Shown: positions 44,841 to 55,556, counted from the stretch's first letter. The stretch: 64,000 nucleotides of DNA from Bacteroidota bacterium (GCA_016707685.1 JADJHE010000010.1:114982-178981), one strand, 5' to 3'. The notes: a model not told the origin generated them from the sequence alone. Translations and numbers: made by a program.

Positions 44841-45392
44841 ATGGAATACATCGGAAAAAGAATCAGCATCAAAAAAAAGGAGAATCACGAATGGAGTATC
44901 GTTATCCTTTCTTCTATTGACAAAACTAAAAATCGTTTATTGTTTGCATGGCTTTTTGCATGGACAGTAAGTGGTATAATCGTTTTAACACAATACTTTG
45001 CCATTTCTGAACAGCAAACGAAAATTGCATTAATTGTTTGGTTAGGATTTTGGGCTTATTTTGAGTATAAAATATTCAAAGCTTTTATGTGGCGTAAATT
45101 TGGAGTTGAAAAAATAAAACTACAAGACAGTAAATTATACTACAAACGAGATGTGTCAGGAAAGGGCAAAATTCAGATTTTCGAATTCGATTTCATTAAA
45201 AATATCAGAACAATTGAATCCAAAGAAAATTCGTTTATAGAAAATGTAAACAATTCGTATTGGGTAATAGCAGGAGAAAAAATTGTTTTTGACTATTACG
45301 GTAAAGAAATAAAAATCGGCATCCAACTAGAAAAAGCAGATGCCGATGAACTATTAAAAGTGATTACTAAAAAAATGTCGTATAAGAATTAA
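44841..45392 (+). CDS. Hypothetical two-segment membrane protein with a possible PH-like domain
   Basis: 183 residues, not recognised by name. Two membrane segments (LLFAWLFAWTVSGIIVLTQY and IALIVWLGFWAYFEYKIFKA) are followed by a beta-rich soluble part: GVEKIKLQDSKLYYKRDVSG, EFDFIKNIRTIES, KIVFDYYGKEIKIGIQLEK and a final helix ADADELLKVITKK. This layout fits bacterial PH-like (bPH) proteins. It is divergent from the K+ channel gene and converges with the T9SS gene (stops overlap by two bases). The role is unknown. Confidence 0.7.
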   Translation: MEYIGKRISIKKKENHEWSIVILSSIDKTKNRLLFAWLFAWTVSGIIVLTQYFAISEQQTKIALIVWLGFWAYFEYKIFKAFMWRKFGVEKIKLQDSKLYYKRDVSGKGKIQIFEFDFIKNIRTIESKENSFIENVNNSYWVIAGEKIVFDYYGKEIKIGIQLEKADADELLKVITKKMSYKN

Positions 45393-48300
45393 CTCTTTAC
45401 AACTTTCTTAATCGTACTATTTTTATCTGAAGTAACTTTGAAATAGTAAATACCATTTGCGAGTTCAGATAGATTTATTCTTACTCTATCTTTTATCACC
45501 TCTGCATTCAATGTTGGCAATATATTTTTGCCCAAGTGCATTCAATATTTGGATTTGACTTTTGCAATACTATTATAGTTAAAAATCAATTCAAATGCCC
45601 CTTCGCCAATATTTGCTATCACATATGAATCTTGTTCATTAGAATCAACAATACCTGTAGGTACACTTGAAGGTAAAACATAAACAGTTTGAACAAGAGT
45701 GTCTGAACAAACTCCATCGGTTACGATTAGCATAACTTGATAGATACCATCTATTTTATAAAGGTAATTAGGATTTTCCTCATAACTAACTGCAGAACCA
45801 TCTCCAAAATCCCAAGTATAATCAAGTCCTGAATTAGAAGTATTGGTAAATACAACTACTTCATTATTATCCAAATATACCGTATCTGAACTCATTGTAA
45901 ATCCAGCAACTAACGATGAATTTTGTAGAACCGAATAATTAAACAACTGCGCACAGCCAATGGAATCGGTAACTGTTAAAACATAATTCCCAGCAGAAAT
46001 ATTAATATTATCTACTAAAACAATCCCATTCGACCAAGTATATAAATAAGGAGCGATACCACCATTTTGAAGTTTGAACAATTGCACCATTTGCTTCTCC
46101 AGCACAATTACCATTTGTAATAGCCGATTGCATTTCAATTGAATCGACACCATCAACAATGACGTTCACTCATTAGTGCGCATGCTCCTGTATTTCCGGA
46201 TATTAAAACAGAATACAAACCTGCATTCAAATTCAACAAGGTATCTGCTCTCATAAGATTAGAATGAGATTGTACAATTACCTACCTCATTATACCAAAC
46301 ATAATTAAAAGGACCGCTCCATTTCCAATTGCGGTTGCATTTCCATTCGGTGTTGACGTACAAGAAGATGCATTTATATTGTTTCAATTGGTTTACTAAT
46401 ATTCAAGTAAAACGAGGATAATCAGTAGTATCTTAAATATAAAAAGTATACGTACTATCCACTCTTAAATCAGTATAAATACCTGTTTGTAAGTCATGCA
46501 AAATCAAACATGAGCTAGACGAAAAACGAGTTAAGCTATTTAAGGAAATTGAATAATTACCAGAAATTCCAACCTTAACTTTTAATGGAATGGAAAGATC
46601 ATTCGTAATAAATGGTAATGAATTAATTGAATACTTTAGTGTATCGTTTATAGAAGCAATACTTGGAACATCCGTATTGAAGCTATTAAATTTCAAAGCA
46701 TCATATGCTAAATCCTGATTATTCGTAGCATTTGTATTAAAACGAATAACTGTTTCATCACGATAAATTCCGCCTGCTAAATTCAAACGTATTAACTCAT
46801 CTTGTGAAGAGGATGATGAACGAATAAACAATCCATCTGCAGTATTTTTAGCAGCTTCTGTAATACTTAATACAGGACTAGCACCAGTTGTTTGTACAAA
46901 AAAAGCTTGAGAAGAGGCTATTAAATTTGAACCGCCATTTGTTCCAACTCCCGCAATATAGCTAGTATATTGATCCAAAGTAGGATCATACATATAAACA
47001 GCATCTGCAACATTTGTTTTTGTCCATCCTGGTCCATCCCAATCAATTGTTGACGGGTATGGGTTTGCAACTAAATTCCAACCATCTTCAGAAGCAGGCT
47101 GTGAAACATCATCCGTATAGGTTACAGCAAATGATTGTGCATTTTTTAACAATGGTCCAGTAACGTCAATTGTTAATGGTGTATTCATGATATATGCCCA
47201 ATAGCCTTTTTGGCAACCAATGGATTCGTAATGTTTGTGGGTTCTACATAACCATCATCATAAATTCCAGGTAAGGTTTCGTCATAACTAACAATTGATG
47301 CATTTGTAACTGTTGGAGGTGGGTACTGTGATCCAGGAAAACCACCTGTAATAAAATCATCATCCCATTGTTGCAATGTAACACTACTCATTGGAGCACA
47401 TAAAAAGATCCAACCATCTGTTCCTGCAGGAATATAACGCTGCATGGTAACATTTCCTGTAATATCAGCTCCTGAAACTAATTCAGCTAATCTAGCTGTA
47501 CCACTAGCATTAGACACAAAAGTTAAATTATTTGCAGTAGCAAATGTACCAGCTAAAATCTCTACTGAATTTGTAATATTTAAAGAGTTGCCCACAGTAA
47601 CGGAAGATCCAGAGCGGTTTACTGTTATTCGTTCTAAATTATTTGAAACACCCAAAGCAGATTGATCCATATAAAAAGTTCCAGCACTTCCTGAACCTGT
47701 TTCAATGTTTAAAGTCGAATTTAATGATCCTATTAATGTTCCTGTTCCTGAAAACGCTCCATAAACGCTTAATGCATTCCCATTTAAATCGACACTTGCT
47801 CCTGCAGCAATTGAAATGTTTCTACACATTGCACTGCCTGTAAGTTGAGGAGTAAAAGGCGTTCCTGAAGGAATAATTACATCAGATGTATTTGTAGGAA
47901 TTGCACCACACCAGTTTGTAGCAGTATACCAGTCAGACGAAACTACACCCAACCAAGTTCCCGCTGTAGTGATTGTTTGAGTGATAGAATTACTTGTAGC
48001 TGGATTTCCTGTGACACAAATGTCACTTGATGTCAAAACACATGTAACAACATCTCCATCAACCAAAGAAGATGAAGAGTAATTTATCGAGTTTGTCCCT
48101 ACGTTTATTCCATTCACTTTCCACTGATAGTTAGGACTCACTCCTCCATTTGTAGGCGAAGCCGTAAAGGAAACACTTGTCCCAGCACATACCGTTCCAG
48201 AAGGGCTAGCAGCAATAGCAACCGAAACAGGTAAAACAGGATTGACAGTCATCGTAATAATATTTGATACAACAGCACCACTCACACAACTTGCACTCGA

Positions 48301-51300
48301 AGTGAGTGTACATTGAATAATATCACCATTTGCTAAACTAGTATTGGTATAAGTAGGCGAGCTTGTACCCACATTAACACCATTCAATTGCCATTGATAA
48401 GTTGGAGAACCACCTCCATTAACAGGTACTGCTGTGAATGTTACACTTGTACCAGCACAAATTGTATTGGAAGGACTTGCACTAATTGTAATACTTGCAC
48501 CTAAAGCTGGATTTACAGTTAATGTGGCATTTGTAGAAGTGGTACTTCCTCCACATACGGATGTAGTAACGATGCAACGATATAAATATCCACTCATACT
48601 TGTTGCACATGAAGAGATATTCAATGTAGCAGTAGTAGCACCTGAATAAATTCCACCATTTGTTAAATTAACAAATCCAGAACCCGTATTTTGTTGCCAT
48701 TGATACGTTAATCCAGTACCAGAAGCTACTACAGAAAACACTGCAGGATTAGTATTACAAACAGATACACTTAATGGTTGTGTTGTAATGGCTGGTCCTC
48801 TTCGTTCACCAACCTGAAGTTGTCCCATTTGAGTTATGCCAGTTGCACGATTGGAAGTAGCACCTACAGTGCTTTGCGTGAGAGTCGTCCAAGTAGCACC
48901 ATTGTATAATGCCATAAAATAATTTGTTGGCGTAGACCCTGCATCGGCATCTGCTCCTAGCCCAATGAAATTGCAAGTAGCCGCATAATTTGTAAATGCA
49001 GTCCCAGCATTTGTAAGTTGCCAATTACGATTAACACTTTTTAAATTATCAATACATGAAGTTGCAATATTCGGATGGTCTCCATTATTAACTGATGCTA
49101 TAATATTCCCAGCACTTGTAACGGATGCGAATGCCAAACTTATTGGCAGATAGTCAGCCGTACCAAATCCAACTTCATATGTACGAGCAACATTGGCTCC
49201 TGTAGCAACATTCTTTTGCAAAAATCCACTTACAAATTTACCCGCCCCAGCACCAGTAACAGTTGCTACTGGATTCACAATAACTCGATTAACACCTGTA
49301 GTAATTACACCATTCAAAAAATTGAGTGTTCCAGCAACAGTCGTATTTAATCCTAAAGTAATACCACTACCACTTGTATTGTTGATGGTTAAATTATTAA
49401 ATGTGGTAACCACACTCCCCGTTAATGTCTGTAAAGCTGTTCCATTAAAAATAACAGTACCCGTACCTGGAGTAAAAGTTGCGTTGTTAGTCCATGTTCC
49501 TCCTAGTGTCAAATTCAAATTATTTGCATTTAAAATTCCGGAAGTGATGGTGGTATTATTTGTAACTGTAAGCGGACTTGTATTCAACCGTGCGGTAGCA
49601 TTTGCACTATTTACAACAAGATTACCAACTCTAGCAGTACTTCTAATATTCATTATTTGAGCAGCAGGAGTACTTCCATTTCCAATTTGAAGTGTTCCAC
49701 CAGTTACAGAACTATTCGTTATATTAATTGCAGTATATCCTAAATCTTGAGTTCCCGTTCCACCCTCGCGTTGAATAATAATTGTGCCTCCACTCATGTT
49801 AAATGTAGAACCGGCACCATCTATATGAAACGGTGCAATGGTGGTAGATGTACAACCAACGGTAGGCAACGTTAATGTTCCACCTGAAATTGTGAATTTT
49901 GCAAGTGTATTGATATTGGTTGAGTAATATTGGCCTGCAACAGTAACAGTTCCACCAAATATTTGAAAAACGCCACCATTGGAAACAACATTTTCATTTT
50001 GTGCATTCCCTATATTCACAATCCCATTATTAACTATAAGATTTCCATACAGGTTTATTGTATTACCAAAATTAACTGTTGCGGCAGCACTGTTTATTGT
50101 TATACCAGATGTATTATTAATTGTAGATATACCTGAATACGGAGTTATTGAAACTGCATTTACAGTAGATAATTTAAAAGTACCATTTGTCAAAACCAAG
50201 AAATCTGGTTGAACAGTAAAATTGGAAGCAGTAACATCTAATGTATTTGAAATTGACGTCCCCATATTTAGGGTAATCAGATTATACATGTTTGTAGTGC
50301 CTGTTCCAGACAATGTAGCATTCCCATTTTTTGTAAAATTAATATTACAAAGTCTTGCAGCTGTGGGTCTAAAATTTACTGATCCGTTGTTTACGAGATT
50401 TCCTTTTAAATTAAATGATGTGTTGCATTATTTAAAACAGTATAACTTGCACCGGCACTCACACTCAAATTGGTACAAAACGAAGGACTCCAGAAGTTCC
50501 CTGACCAACAGTTAAACTATTGCAATTTGCATTTACATTGATTCCTACAGTATGCCCATTGGCTATAGTAACATTATCGGCTGCAGAAGGGATACAACCA
50601 CAATTCCAAGTGGTAGTTTGATTCCATAAACCAGAGGTAATTGAAATAACAGCTCCTGCTGCATTGGTTATCTGACTAGCACTCACAGCAGCACTTAAAT
50701 AACCATCAGTAACTGCATAACTCTCCAATAGTAAGTGGTGCTTGGCAACAGTGCTGTTGCAGCATAAGTAGTAGCATTTAAAGCCGTTTGTGCTACAAAA
50801 CTGAAATTAACATTATCAGTTGAATTGTATACAACATAGCCAACCTCATTCGTACACCAATTTGTCCAATTAAGGTTCATGGATGTTTGTGTGACACCTG
50901 TAAAAGTTAATGCACCTGATGGAGTAGCTGGAGTTGTTGTTGGTGGAGTAAATCTAATTCTTGAATTACTAGTTGGCATAGCAGTTAGCGAATTCTGCTG
51001 TCCATTGTTAAAGGTATTTGTATTTGCTGTTTGTTGTGATTTTAGCTGAGCAGCAGTAGGTGCATTAGCCAAGGTGGCTGCATTAATTCCACAGGTGTAG
51101 GTAAATGCAGCGGTACCTTGTGTCATTGTACCATAAATAAAATCAATTGCACCAGTTGTTTCATAAAGTTTTACTTGAAAATTTAAACTTGGCGATGTGT
51201 TTAAATAAACTGCCATATTGATCCATTCAATGGTTAAAACACGGTTCGGTGCTGTTCCTGAAACCAAATACTTAATACTATTTCCTAAAGCATCTGTACC

Positions 51301-51711
51301 ACCTTGAGCGGTCATATCATCATAAAATGGTGCTAAAGCTAACCAGGTGCCTGAACCATTTCCAGTGAACTGTGCATTGTCGTAACCATATGGTGTTGCA
51401 GATGGACCACCATCTGCCGTTGAAGAAGAAAAATCGATATAGCCATTCGTAGAAACACTAAATTTTGAGTAACGTATTCCATTGTACCAAAAATCAAATC
51501 CAATATCAGTAGCATTGCTGCGATTGTCATCCTGTGGCAGCACCGTATTATTACGCCAACTATCAATAGCATTACCTGTTGCTGAAATTGAGCTATATGT
51601 GATACCCGTTGTACGAGCAGTAGAATAATTTGCAATACTTTGGGCTGAAATTCTAGTATTTATTACTATTCCCAACAATAGCAATAATACAACGCGTATA
51701 TTTAAATTCAT
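45389..51711 (-). CDS. Giant T9SS-secreted adhesin-like protein, multiple frameshifts
   Basis: One gene of about 2,100 residues, broken by at least six one-base errors; the stretches at 50695-51711, 50465-50728, 47185-50313, 46433-47188, 45542-46159 and 45389-45560 are parts of it. In order: signal peptide (LLLLLGIVINTRISA); a lectin/jelly-roll-like N-domain; an FN3-like domain (SGALTFTGVTQTSMNLNWTN); a W-x-TTTW-x-C-G-C-I-P unit; a long beta-helix-like Thr/Asn-rich region; one Ig-like domain (PAITTQPLSVSV) and two similar Ig-like repeats (ICAGTSVTF, VCAGTSVSF); a second W...NWCG unit; a PKD domain (YTWDFGDGSAVSYEENP); and a T9SS sorting tail ending NGIYYFKVTSDKNSTIKKVV. Checked repairs include one G at 50485 (TTTGGTACC), one T near 50414 and one A near 47204. 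The role is probably surface attachment. Confidence 0.85.
47185..50313 (-). CDS. Largest intact stretch of the giant T9SS gene
   Basis: A 1,042-codon uninterrupted stretch inside the locus 45389-51711. It holds the beta-helix-like region, the three Ig-like domains and the second W...NWCG unit (WYTATNWCGAIPTNTSDVII). Its first methionine (NMYNLITLNMG region) is internal and not a real start: conserved reading continues upstream in another frame (NINFTKNGNATLSG). At its 3' end, adding one A to a five-A run near 47204 replaces KKAIGHIS-stop by KKGYWAYIMNTPLTIDV and joins the next part. Confidence 0.8.
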   Translation of the reverse strand: MSGTGTTNMYNLITLNMGTSISNTLDVTASNFTVQPDFLVLTNGTFKLSTVNAVSITPYSGISTINNTSGITINSAAATVNFGNTINLYGNLIVNNGIVNIGNAQNENVVSNGGVFQIFGGTVTVAGQYYSTNINTLAKFTISGGTLTLPTVGCTSTTIAPFHIDGAGSTFNMSGGTIIIQREGGTGTQDLGYTAINITNSSVTGGTLQIGNGSTPAAQIMNIRSTARVGNLVVNSANATARLNTSPLTVTNNTTITSGILNANNLNLTLGGTWTNNATFTPGTGTVIFNGTALQTLTGSVVTTFNNLTINNTSGSGITLGLNTTVAGTLNFLNGVITTGVNRVIVNPVATVTGAGAGKFVSGFLQKNVATGANVARTYEVGFGTADYLPISLAFASVTSAGNIIASVNNGDHPNIATSCIDNLKSVNRNWQLTNAGTAFTNYAATCNFIGLGADADAGSTPTNYFMALYNGATWTTLTQSTVGATSNRATGITQMGQLQVGERRGPAITTQPLSVSVCNTNPAVFSVVASGTGLTYQWQQNTGSGFVNLTNGGIYSGATTATLNISSCATSMSGYLYRCIVTTSVCGGSTTSTNATLTVNPALGASITISASPSNTICAGTSVTFTAVPVNGGGSPTYQWQLNGVNVGTSSPTYTNTSLANGDIIQCTLTSSASCVSGAVVSNIITMTVNPVLPVSVAIAASPSGTVCAGTSVSFTASPTNGGVSPNYQWKVNGINVGTNSINYSSSSLVDGDVVTCVLTSSDICVTGNPATSNSITQTITTAGTWLGVVSSDWYTATNWCGAIPTNTSDVIIPSGTPFTPQLTGSAMCRNISIAAGASVDLNGNALSVYGAFSGTGTLIGSLNSTLNIETGSGSAGTFYMDQSALGVSNNLERITVNRSGSSVTVGNSLNITNSVEILAGTFATANNLTFVSNASGTARLAELVSGADITGNVTMQRYIPAGTDGWIFLCAPMSSVTLQQWDDDFITGGFPGSQYPPPTVTNASIVSYDETLPGIYDDGYVEPTNITNPLVAKKAIGHIS

Positions 51712-51737
51712 TCAAAAGCTTTCTTGTTTATTTTATC

Positions 51738-51751
51738 CTTACATATGTAAG
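51738..51751. promoter_or_regulatory. 14-bp palindrome CTTACATATGTAAG upstream of the giant T9SS gene
   Basis: A perfect palindrome 27-40 bases before the ATG at 51711. It has the size of a dimeric regulator site. No clean TAnnTTTG was found next to it. Chance in AT-rich DNA cannot be excluded. Confidence 0.4.
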
Positions 51752-51843
51752 TATTTATACTAAAATAACCAAAAAAGGTTCGGAAAAAATTAAAAATTAG
51801 ACAAAAGGGGATTTTCCCTAAATAAGTGCTTAAAAATGAGGGT

Positions 51844-51880
51844 ATAAAAAAGCAGCCTAATACTAGGCTGCTCTTTTTAT
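51844..51880 (-). terminator. Intrinsic terminator after the 51894 UspA gene
   Basis: AGCAGCCTA (51851-51859) and TAGGCTGCT (51864-51872) form a perfect 9-bp stem with a 4-base loop. On the minus strand TTTTTAT follows. On the plus strand CTTTTTAT follows, so it may act in both directions, although both flanking genes are on the minus strand. Confidence 0.85.
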
Positions 51881-51893
51881 TAAAAATATAATC

Positions 51894-52775
51894 TTAATAT
51901 GGATGTACCCATGGACTATCAGCAACAACTGGCTGAATACTCATTACTGGAATTTTGGAATGATTTACAACTTGCTGTGCATAAGTACCTAATAAACGAC
52001 CAGTAATTGTTTCATCCTGATCCGTCATAATTACAATTAAATCGGCATTAACCGACTTTGCATACTCATACGTATGTTTCGCTTGATTCCCACCATTTAT
52101 TGTTTTACGTGTGTAAGAAACATCGCATTTTTTCAAATATTCTTCAATTTGATCTAATTTAAATTCGAATTTTTTCAATTCTCCTTGGTCATCTGAATCT
52201 GCTAAACCTAAAATATGAATACGAGATGCGAATTGTTTTGCCATTACTATAGCATGATTAACCTTTTGGCGCGAATGTGCAGAATCATCAATTGGTAATA
52301 CGATTTCTTTAAATCCAACTTTCGTAGAATGAGAACGAACAGATAATACAGGGCATTCTGATTCCGAAACCACTTTGTAAGTATTACTACCTACAAAAAA
52401 CTCAACAACTCCTGATGTCCCATGTGTTCCCATTACAACCAAATCAACTTTGTGTTCCTTTGATATAGAAACAACTTCTGAAAAAATATTTCCATCAGCT
52501 GTTATACAAGTTGATTTTACTCCATATTTAGAACGGATTGATGCAGCCGTTTCTTCTAAACGCTTTTCAATTGCATTGATAAAATCACTTGGTGCATTCA
52601 CACGCATTTCTGGAGCTACGATGCTAAATTTTTCCCAATGTTTTTCTACTACATGTAATAATACTAATTCTGCTTTAAACAATTGCGCTGTAAATCCAGC
52701 ATGCTCTATAGCAATCATAGCTGTATCTGAAAAATCAACTGGAATTAGAATTTTTTGAATATTAAAGGCTTTCAT
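51894..52775 (-). CDS. Tandem universal stress protein (UspA), first copy
   Basis: A 293-residue protein of two Usp domains. Domain 1 has KILIPVDFSDTAMIAIEHAG and the nucleotide-binding loop VMGTHGTSGVVEFFVGSNTY, matching G-x2-G-x9-G-[ST]. Domain 2 starts KEIVLPIDDSAHSRQKVNHA and has a less clear loop (MTDQDETITGRLLGTYAQQV), so ATP binding may be limited to domain 1. It sits 24 bases downstream of a paralogue and is followed by a terminator, forming a two-gene stress unit. Confidence 0.92.
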   Translation of the reverse strand: MKAFNIQKILIPVDFSDTAMIAIEHAGFTAQLFKAELVLLHVVEKHWEKFSIVAPEMRVNAPSDFINAIEKRLEETAASIRSKYGVKSTCITADGNIFSEVVSISKEHKVDLVVMGTHGTSGVVEFFVGSNTYKVVSESECPVLSVRSHSTKVGFKEIVLPIDDSAHSRQKVNHAIVMAKQFASRIHILGLADSDDQGELKKFEFKLDQIEEYLKKCDVSYTRKTINGGNQAKHTYEYAKSVNADLIVIMTDQDETITGRLLGTYAQQVVNHSKIPVMSIQPVVADSPWVHPY

Positions 52776-52799
52776 AGGTATAATTTTTTATTTGTTTGT

Positions 52800-53688
52800 T
52801 TAATATGGATTTGTAAAAACACTAGTATCTTTTTTAACTTGCGGACGAATACTCAAAACCGGAATCTTAGAATGATTAATTATTTCTTGTGCCGATGAAC
52901 CGATAAAAAATTCAGTAAAATCAATCTCTTGCTGTGTCATAATCATCAACAAATCGCCTTCTACTTTTACTGCATATTCCAATATATTTTGAGCTAATGT
53001 TTCTTCTCCTTTAATCCCTTTTATTATTTCGGCAGTACATTCTACATTTTCTTTTTCTAAAAACGATTTTACTTGTCCTAGTTGACGGGTAATTCTATTT
53101 ACCACAAATTCGTCAGTCGTAAACAATACCGATACTACTCGAACTACAGCACCCTTAAAAAGACGAGAAAACTCAACCGCTTTGTCTACTTTTTCGCGTG
53201 TTTCTTTTGACAAATCGAGCGGCAAAACAATTGTTTTACAACCGTTACGATGGTGTTTACCTTTTATTGTAATAACAGGAACTGTCGACTCACGAACAAC
53301 TCGCAATGCATTTGAACCTATAAATCTTTTCTTCAATCCTTGATCACCATTCGTTCCCATCACAATAAGTGTAGCATTAATCATATCCGCAACTTCTGCT
53401 ATTTTATCGTAGGTTGAACCTTTAGCAATAATTACATTTACTTTTACTCCACTCTTCTTTTCAACATCAACGGCTAATGCATCCAATTGATCTTGTATCT
53501 TTTTTCTTTAAATCATCATGTTGCTGATTAGAGAAAAACTTTGCAAGCATGCCTCCTTCTTCAATTACATTTAAAAGGGTTATTTCTGCATGATATTCAC
53601 GAGCTAAATTATAGGATTGCTCCAAAGCGATTAATGATTGTTCCGAAAAATCGATTGGAACTAAAATTTTATTAGAAGCTTGAATCAT
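52800..53688 (-). CDS. Tandem universal stress protein (UspA), second copy, one frameshift
   Basis: A paralogue of the gene at 51894. The start MIQASNKILVPIDFSEQSLI runs to KKK. One base too many in the T-run at 53500-53505 (minus-strand A-run) breaks the frame, which resumes IQDQLDALAVDVEKKSGVKV. Domain 1 has VMGTNGDQGLKKRFIGSNAL as its nucleotide loop. Domain 2 starts KTIVLPLDLSKETREKVDKA, with MTQQEIDFTEFFIGSSAQEI. Corrected length is 295 residues. The two genes likely arose by local duplication. Confidence 0.9.
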
Positions 53689-53748
53689 ATTTTTTAAATA
53701 CTTTTGCTTGGTGTTATCTACAAATTAAACCATTTATTTAGATTTTAA

Positions 53749-53756
53749 CAAATTTA
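53749..53756 (-). promoter_or_regulatory. TAAATTTG -7 element before the UspA pair
   Basis: A TAnnTTTG match on the minus strand about 60 bases before the ATG at 53688. No clear upstream TTTG was found. Confidence 0.3.
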
Positions 53757-53783
53757 CAACAGCATTTTAAAAAGATTCTAAAA

Positions 53784-54659
53784 ATGAGCAATATCATCCC
53801 TGAAACAGAATTAATTCTCAACCCTAACGGAAGTGTTTATCATCTTCAATTATTACCAGAACACATTGCAGAGAATATCATCATTGTTGGTGACCAAGGT
53901 CGAGTATCAACCGTATCAAACTATTTCGACACCATCGATGTAAAAATTCAGAATAGAGAGTTTGTAACCCATGTTGGAACTTACAAAGGCAAAAAGGTAA
54001 TGGTTCTATCCTCTGGAATAGGAACCGACAATATTGATATTCTTATAAATGAGTTGGATGCAGCGGTTAACATCGACTTAAAAACCAGAACCATTAAAGC
54101 CGAAAAAACAAAATTAAACATTGTTCGTATTGGTACATCTGGAGCCTTGCAAGCAGATATTCCCGTAGACAACTATGTAGTATCTACCTATGGCTTGGGC
54201 TTCGATGGCCTTTTAAACTATTATCAAGATTTACCGAAAGTAAACGACAATGAGCTTTCTGAAGCTTTTATCAAACAAACAAATTGGAATAAAAATCTGC
54301 CGTATCCCTATGCTATCAAAGGCTCGGAAACCTTAATTAACAAAATAGGTTTTGATCAAATCAAAGGAATTACAGCTACCGCTCCAGGATTTTACGGTCC
54401 ACAAGGTCGAAAATTGAGATTATCGCCATGGGTGGAAGATTTTAATCAACAATTAACCGATTTTAACCACAATGGAATCCGTATTACCAACTTCGAAATG
54501 GAGACCTCTGCACTGTATGGTTTGGGGAAACTTTTAGGACACGAAACATGCACTGTATGTGCCATTATAGCCAATCGAGTAGCTAAAAAATACAGTAAGG
54601 ATTATCACCCTGCAGTAGAGAATTTAATACAGCTTGTACTCGAGAGATTAACAAAGTAA
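53784..54659 (+). CDS. Uridine phosphorylase-family nucleoside phosphorylase
   Basis: Phosphorolysis of a nucleoside to base and ribose-1-phosphate, a salvage step. It has 291 residues of the PNP/UDP phosphorylase fold: IIIVGDQGRVSTVSNYFD near the N-terminus, VLSSGIGTDNIDILINELD, IVRIGTSGALQADIPVD and the substrate-site block TNFEMETSALYGLGKLLG. Uridine is the likeliest substrate by the overall pattern, but purine nucleosides cannot be excluded. It appears intact. Confidence 0.9.
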   Translation: MSNIIPETELILNPNGSVYHLQLLPEHIAENIIIVGDQGRVSTVSNYFDTIDVKIQNREFVTHVGTYKGKKVMVLSSGIGTDNIDILINELDAAVNIDLKTRTIKAEKTKLNIVRIGTSGALQADIPVDNYVVSTYGLGFDGLLNYYQDLPKVNDNELSEAFIKQTNWNKNLPYPYAIKGSETLINKIGFDQIKGITATAPGFYGPQGRKLRLSPWVEDFNQQLTDFNHNGIRITNFEMETSALYGLGKLLGHETCTVCAIIANRVAKKYSKDYHPAVENLIQLVLERLTK

Positions 54660-54707
54660 GGTTGAAATCTTCTTTACAGGAGGCTAATTAATCCTATTCG
54701 GTAGCGC

Positions 54708-54715
54708 TACATTTG
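54708..54715 (+). promoter_or_regulatory. TACATTTG -7 element before the SirB1-type gene
   Basis: A TAnnTTTG match. The in-frame TTG at 54713 lies within it, so the ATG at 54737 is the preferred start. No TTTG lies at the ideal distance upstream. Confidence 0.4.
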
Positions 54716-54736
54716 CCCTGTATCATAACAAGCGCT

Positions 54737-55556
54737 ATGAATAAACAGGAAATTAAAGCCTTAATAAGCCTACTTGACGACCCAGATGAAAACATTTATC
54801 AGGAAGTAAGTATGCGTTTTCTCTCTTTTGGTGAAGAAGTGATTCCTGTTTTGGAAGATGCTTGGGAGCATTCGTTTGATACACTCATCCAAAATAGGAT
54901 CGAAAACATTATCCATCAAATACAATTTGATTTGATTAAGGATGCGCTTAAAGGAATGGTCACAACCTCATCATCAAAATTTATTGGAAGGTGCGTTATT
55001 GATTGCAAAGTATCAATATCCTGATGTTGATTTTAAAAAAATTCAAAAGCAGATTGACCAAATAAAACAAGATGTTTGGCTCGAACTGAATGAGAATTTA
55101 ACAGCATTGGAAAAAGTTAAAATCATCAATCATATCTTATTTGATGTGCATAATTTTAGCGGAAATACCACCAATTACCATGCTCCTCAGAACTCTTATA
55201 TAAACAATGTATTGGAAAGCAAAAAAGGGAATCCGTTGTTGCTTTCAATAATCTATACAATTGTTGCTCAAAGTCTTGAAATTCCTATTTATGGTGTAAA
55301 CCTTCCAGAGCATTTTATTTTGTGTTATGTGGATACGGAACACATGGGCGTTCCTTCTGTTAAAGGAAATGAAGGTAGTAATGTATTGTTTTATATTAAT
55401 CCATTCAGCAAAGGTGCTGTATTCTCTAAAAGAGAAATTGATGCGTTCTTAAAACAACTAAAACTCGAAAATTTAGAAATGTTTTATGAACCTTGTTCTA
55501 ATTTGGAAATAATAAAGCGACTGCTACGAAATGTAATTGCTTCATATGAAAGCTAG
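54737..55556 (+). CDS. SirB1-type transglutaminase-like protein, one frameshift
   Basis: A 272-residue protein after correction. The start MNKQEIKALISLLDDPDENI leads into a HEAT-like helical part. One G too many at 54953-54954 (AAAGGAATGG) breaks the frame; without it the reading is KDALKEWSQPHHQNLLEGAL. The SirB1/transglutaminase-like core follows: HILFDVHNFSGNTTNYHAPQ, KKGNPLLLSIIYTIVAQSLE and YGVNLPEHFILCYVD. The Cys of the classical catalytic triad is replaced by the Ser/Leu-rich stretch, as is usual in this family, so enzymatic activity is doubtful. The role is unknown. Confidence 0.82.

Noticed and set aside
48100..48600. A possible CRISPR or tandem DNA repeat in the T9SS gene
   Set aside because: The similarity is between two diverged Ig-like domains at the protein level, with no regular repeat-spacer pattern.
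49193..49660. A 155-codon open frame on the plus strand inside the giant T9SS gene
   Set aside because: It is the reverse-strand shadow of a Thr/Asn/Val-rich repeat region; its Val/Pro-rich translation has no domain, start context or promoter.
47185..50313. Treating the long T9SS stretch as a full gene with its own start
   Set aside because: Coding similarity continues upstream in another frame and its N-terminus has no signal peptide; it is an internal part of a larger gene.
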